From positions 31,376 to 40,644 of the forward strand of contig JADDPV010000047.1 of NCBI GenBank assembly GCA_016781705.1: a stretch of DNA of 9,269 nucleotides. Reading direction: 5' to 3'. Shown here piece after piece: positions 7,840-9,269 of this stretch. The stretch is from Rubrobacter sp. GTDB taxonomy: Bacteria > Actinomycetota > Rubrobacteria > Rubrobacterales > Rubrobacteraceae. How positions within the stretch are numbered: the first letter of the stretch is position 1; each line of letters begins with the position of its first letter. The position numbers and the translations under genes are program-made. The notes beneath the pieces are model-generated. The model made no database searches. It saw only the letters and a program-made list of their open reading frames with translations, and was not told the origin of the DNA.

Positions 7840-8506
7840 AGAGCATCAACTCGACATTGGCCGAGCGGACCTTGAGCCCCGCGACGTCCTGGCGCAGTAG
7901 CGGCGCGTTGAGGTTGCACTCTACGGGGCTATCCGCGGTGCCGCTAAAGGCGCCGGAGGGCACCAGGGTCCCGTCTCCGCTCACGAGAGTGACGCCGTAG
8001 GTCCGGCCATCCGGCAGCCCGGATGCGACGAGCCTGGTCTCGGTGCCCCGGGTGGGGGAGATCAGGCCCGCCTCCACGCCGGCGGCCACCTCGGAGAAGG
8101 CGACCGGCTCGAGGGGCGGGCCGGGAGATATGAGCGGGGGAGCGCGAAGAAGCCGATGGCGACGAACAGCGCCGCCGCCGCGGCCGGGACCCCCCTTCCG
8201 AACCGCCGGCGCCTCTGCCGCCGGCGGCGGAGCCGGCGCTCCCGTCCGGCCTGCGCGAGGATCCCGTCTATCAGGTTCGCCGGCGGAGCTTCTTCGTCCC
8301 CGAGGCGCTCGGGGGCGGCCCCCGCCAGAGCGCCGGCTACGGCCACAACTCCTCGACCTCGGCCCGGCACTTGGGGCAGCCGTCGAGGTGTGCGCCTGCA
8401 GGGCCACCCTCTCGCCCTCGTCGAGCCTGCCGAGCACGAACGCGCCGAGCATCTCCCGCCAGTGGCGGTGCTCTTCGGGGTTGATGCCGGGGTTCAGCGG
8501 GTCCAT
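7840..8506 (-). pseudogene. Zinc-finger anti-sigma factor (RskA-like), interrupted by frameshifts
   Basis: Anti-sigma factors of this type hold an ECF sigma at the membrane until a signal releases it. The start is clear: ATG 8506 preceded by GGAGGAG (8512-8518). The protein reads MDPLNPGINPEEHRHWREML up to LQAH (about 8391). In a second frame comes the zinc motif HLDGCPKC (8367-8390, His-x3-Cys-x2-Cys), running to a TAG at 8337-8339. A third frame gives the Pro/Glu linker, an Arg-rich stretch and a membrane helix (AAAAALFVAIGFFALP, to about 8137). From a C5 run (8136-8140) the first frame resumes with a periplasmic domain (SGLPDGRTYGVTLVSGDGTL) typical of RskA-like C-termini. All three shifts equal one missing base; the first could also be a two-base gain in CACAC. 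The C-terminal end is uncertain, since the frame stays open beyond 7840. As written, no functional protein can be made. Confidence 0.75.
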
Positions 8507-9030
8507 CCTAACTCCTCCAGCGCCAGCCGCAGCACCTTGAGCCCGTAGAACAAGCGGCTGCGCACGGTGCCCTCGGGTACCCCGGGCTTGGCGGCGACCT
8601 CCCGTAGGGCCGATCGCGGTAGTAGACCTCCACGATCGTCTGCCAGTGGTCGTCGCTGGTGCGCCTCAAGGCTTCTTCTACCTCCCACGAGCGCGGTATA
8701 CCTTAGCTCGGCTCCTCGCCCTCGGCTCGCGCGCCCTCCTCCTCCCGCGCTCCCCCGGACTCCAAGCGCGCGGTTCGCGCGCGGGCCAGGTCTACCATGA
8801 CGTTGCGGGCGATGGTAAACAGCCACGTGCGCAAAGAGCCGAGCTGCGGGTCGTACCGGTCGGAGGCGCGCCACGCCCGCAGGAAAGTCTCCTGCACCGC
8901 CTCCTCGGCCAGGTCAGAGTCGTTCAGCGCCCGGCGAGCCGTACGGTACAGCTCGCTGCCGTACGCGCGCGCAGCCCCGCGTCGTCGTCGAGTGCAAGGC
9001 CCCCGCCTGCTCCCCTGTGCTACGAACCAT
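8494..9030 (-). pseudogene. ECF-type RNA polymerase sigma factor, frameshifted with an in-frame stop
   Basis: ECF sigma factors redirect RNA polymerase to stress or envelope genes. ATG 9030 begins MVRSTGEQAGAL. After an apparent one-base loss near 8995 the frame gives LDDDAGLRA, and after another near 8964 it gives YGSELYRTARRAL and then region 2 with the family signature (EEAVQETFLRAWRA, LRTWLFTIARN). A TAA at 8703-8705 interrupts the linker, and the same frame continues through WEVEEALRRTSDDHWQTIV. A third one-base loss near 8604 (TACGGGAGG where TACCGGGAGG is expected) leads into region 4: REVAAKPGVPEGTVRSRLFY, ending LALEELGW and TGA at 8494-8496. Region 4 carries the helix-turn-helix. 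The usual Leu is replaced by Pro in AAKPGVPEG, which may itself matter. The stop overlaps the anti-sigma start by 13 bases, the classic coupled sigma/anti-sigma layout. No ribosome site stronger than AGG precedes 9030. Confidence 0.78.
8512..8518 (-). promoter_or_regulatory. Ribosome binding site of the anti-sigma gene
   Basis: GGAGGAG lies 5 bases before ATG 8506, inside the last codons of the sigma gene (encoding LEEL). It confirms the anti-sigma start and the translational coupling of the pair. Confidence 0.8.
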
Positions 9031-9099
9031 GCCTATTTCAGGTCCCGAGTGCCGCGTTCGCCGGGCGCATTTTCCTACGACGCGAGCAGGATCCCGTAG

Positions 9100-9269
9100 C
9101 GCATCTCGCTCGATTACCTCTGGTCCACGGACGACCTGGCCCTTGAAACCCTGCGAAGCCTCGACCTCCCCAGGCGCGAGCTCGAGCGCGACGGCAGGCT
9201 CCTCGCCGCCTACGACACCGACGACGGCGCTCCAGCCGCCGAAGTCCGCGCGCTTGCTCGACAGACTTT
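9100..9269 (+). CDS. 5' part of an unidentified gene, running off the window
   Basis: From 9100 the frame is open to the window end, with codons almost all ending in G/C. The peptide includes LDYLWSTDDLALETL and LPRRELERDGRLLAAYD, then TDDGAPAAEVRALARQ. It looks coding in style, with alternating helix-type charge patterns. It vaguely recalls the N-terminal part of GNAT acetyltransferases (a leucine-proline motif followed by a hydrophobic strand), but this is too weak to name it. No ATG, GTG or TTG opens the frame after the TAG at 9097-9099. GTG 9049 is in the same frame but is cut off by that TAG. The start is therefore unknown, and a substitution or a lost base is possible. It is divergent from the sigma gene, so the 70 bases between 9030 and 9100 should hold both promoters. 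Confidence 0.4.

Larger units (their letters stand above)
7459..7840. other. Gap between DUF255 and the anti-sigma gene, with a coding-like patch
   Basis: The stretch from 7459 to about 7630 shows only the hairpins and inverted repeat listed separately. From about 7640 to 7830 on the minus strand, codons ending in G/C reappear in two successive frames: one giving GRPETAGDAAK, then, after an apparent one-base loss near 7741, one giving EHIRASGVPNAEEEPEKAGF and ending at a TGA. No start codon is visible in either. I do not recognise the peptide; it may be a gene remnant or part of an altered C-terminus of the anti-sigma protein. Confidence 0.35.

Noticed and set aside
8337..8400. Programmed frameshifting in the anti-sigma gene
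   Set aside because: There is no slippery heptamer plus stimulator, and three shifts in one gene plus more in its partner do not fit a programmed event.

Overview
The window is high-GC DNA, and its intact genes almost always end codons in G or C. Gene content suggests an actinobacterium, most likely near Rubrobacter or Thermoleophilia: a D/E-like sortase, a bacterial PIG-V-type mannosyltransferase, class I aldolase, a DUF255/YyaL protein, and an ECF sigma factor overlapping its zinc-finger anti-sigma gene. Two leaderless-looking promoters fit as well. The lineage is inferred from style and content, not from a search.

Layout. 2-721 (+) is a membrane-anchored sortase. 969/978-2207 (+) is a GT-C mannosyltransferase. 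2296-3044 (+) is an exported M15-like metallopeptidase whose N-terminus is broken by an apparent one-base loss. These three form a small cell-envelope group, but the last two each seem to have their own promoter. A strong hairpin at 3134-3170 separates the group from the convergent class I fructose-bisphosphate aldolase (3211-4242, -). Upstream of the aldolase, on the same strand, are a terminator (4285-4313) and a 48-residue charged protein (4347-4493). About 0.9 kb follows with no confident gene except this small one; it holds a short coding-like remnant (about 4640-4810, -) and a run of strong nested inverted repeats (4869-5190). 5407-7458 (+) encodes a full-length DUF255/YyaL protein.

The last 1.8 kb differs. 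On the minus strand, an ECF sigma factor (8494-9030) and its anti-sigma factor (about 7840-8506) are recognisable but interrupted. I count six frameshifts in the pair plus one in-frame stop. Every shift has the direction expected from a one-base loss. The same direction appears in the M15 gene and in a further coding-like segment at 7640-7830. Either this is a decaying regulatory locus, or the consensus here has systematic deletion errors. The uniform direction and the intact long genes nearby favour checking the sequence quality first. A gene fragment in clean coding style runs off the right edge (9100-9269, +).

I found no CRISPR array, recognisable tRNA or rRNA, insertion sequence or attachment site. 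I do not see a convincing new multi-gene system. The best leads are the paired leaderless promoters, the unexplained structured intergenic region and the one-directional frameshift cluster.
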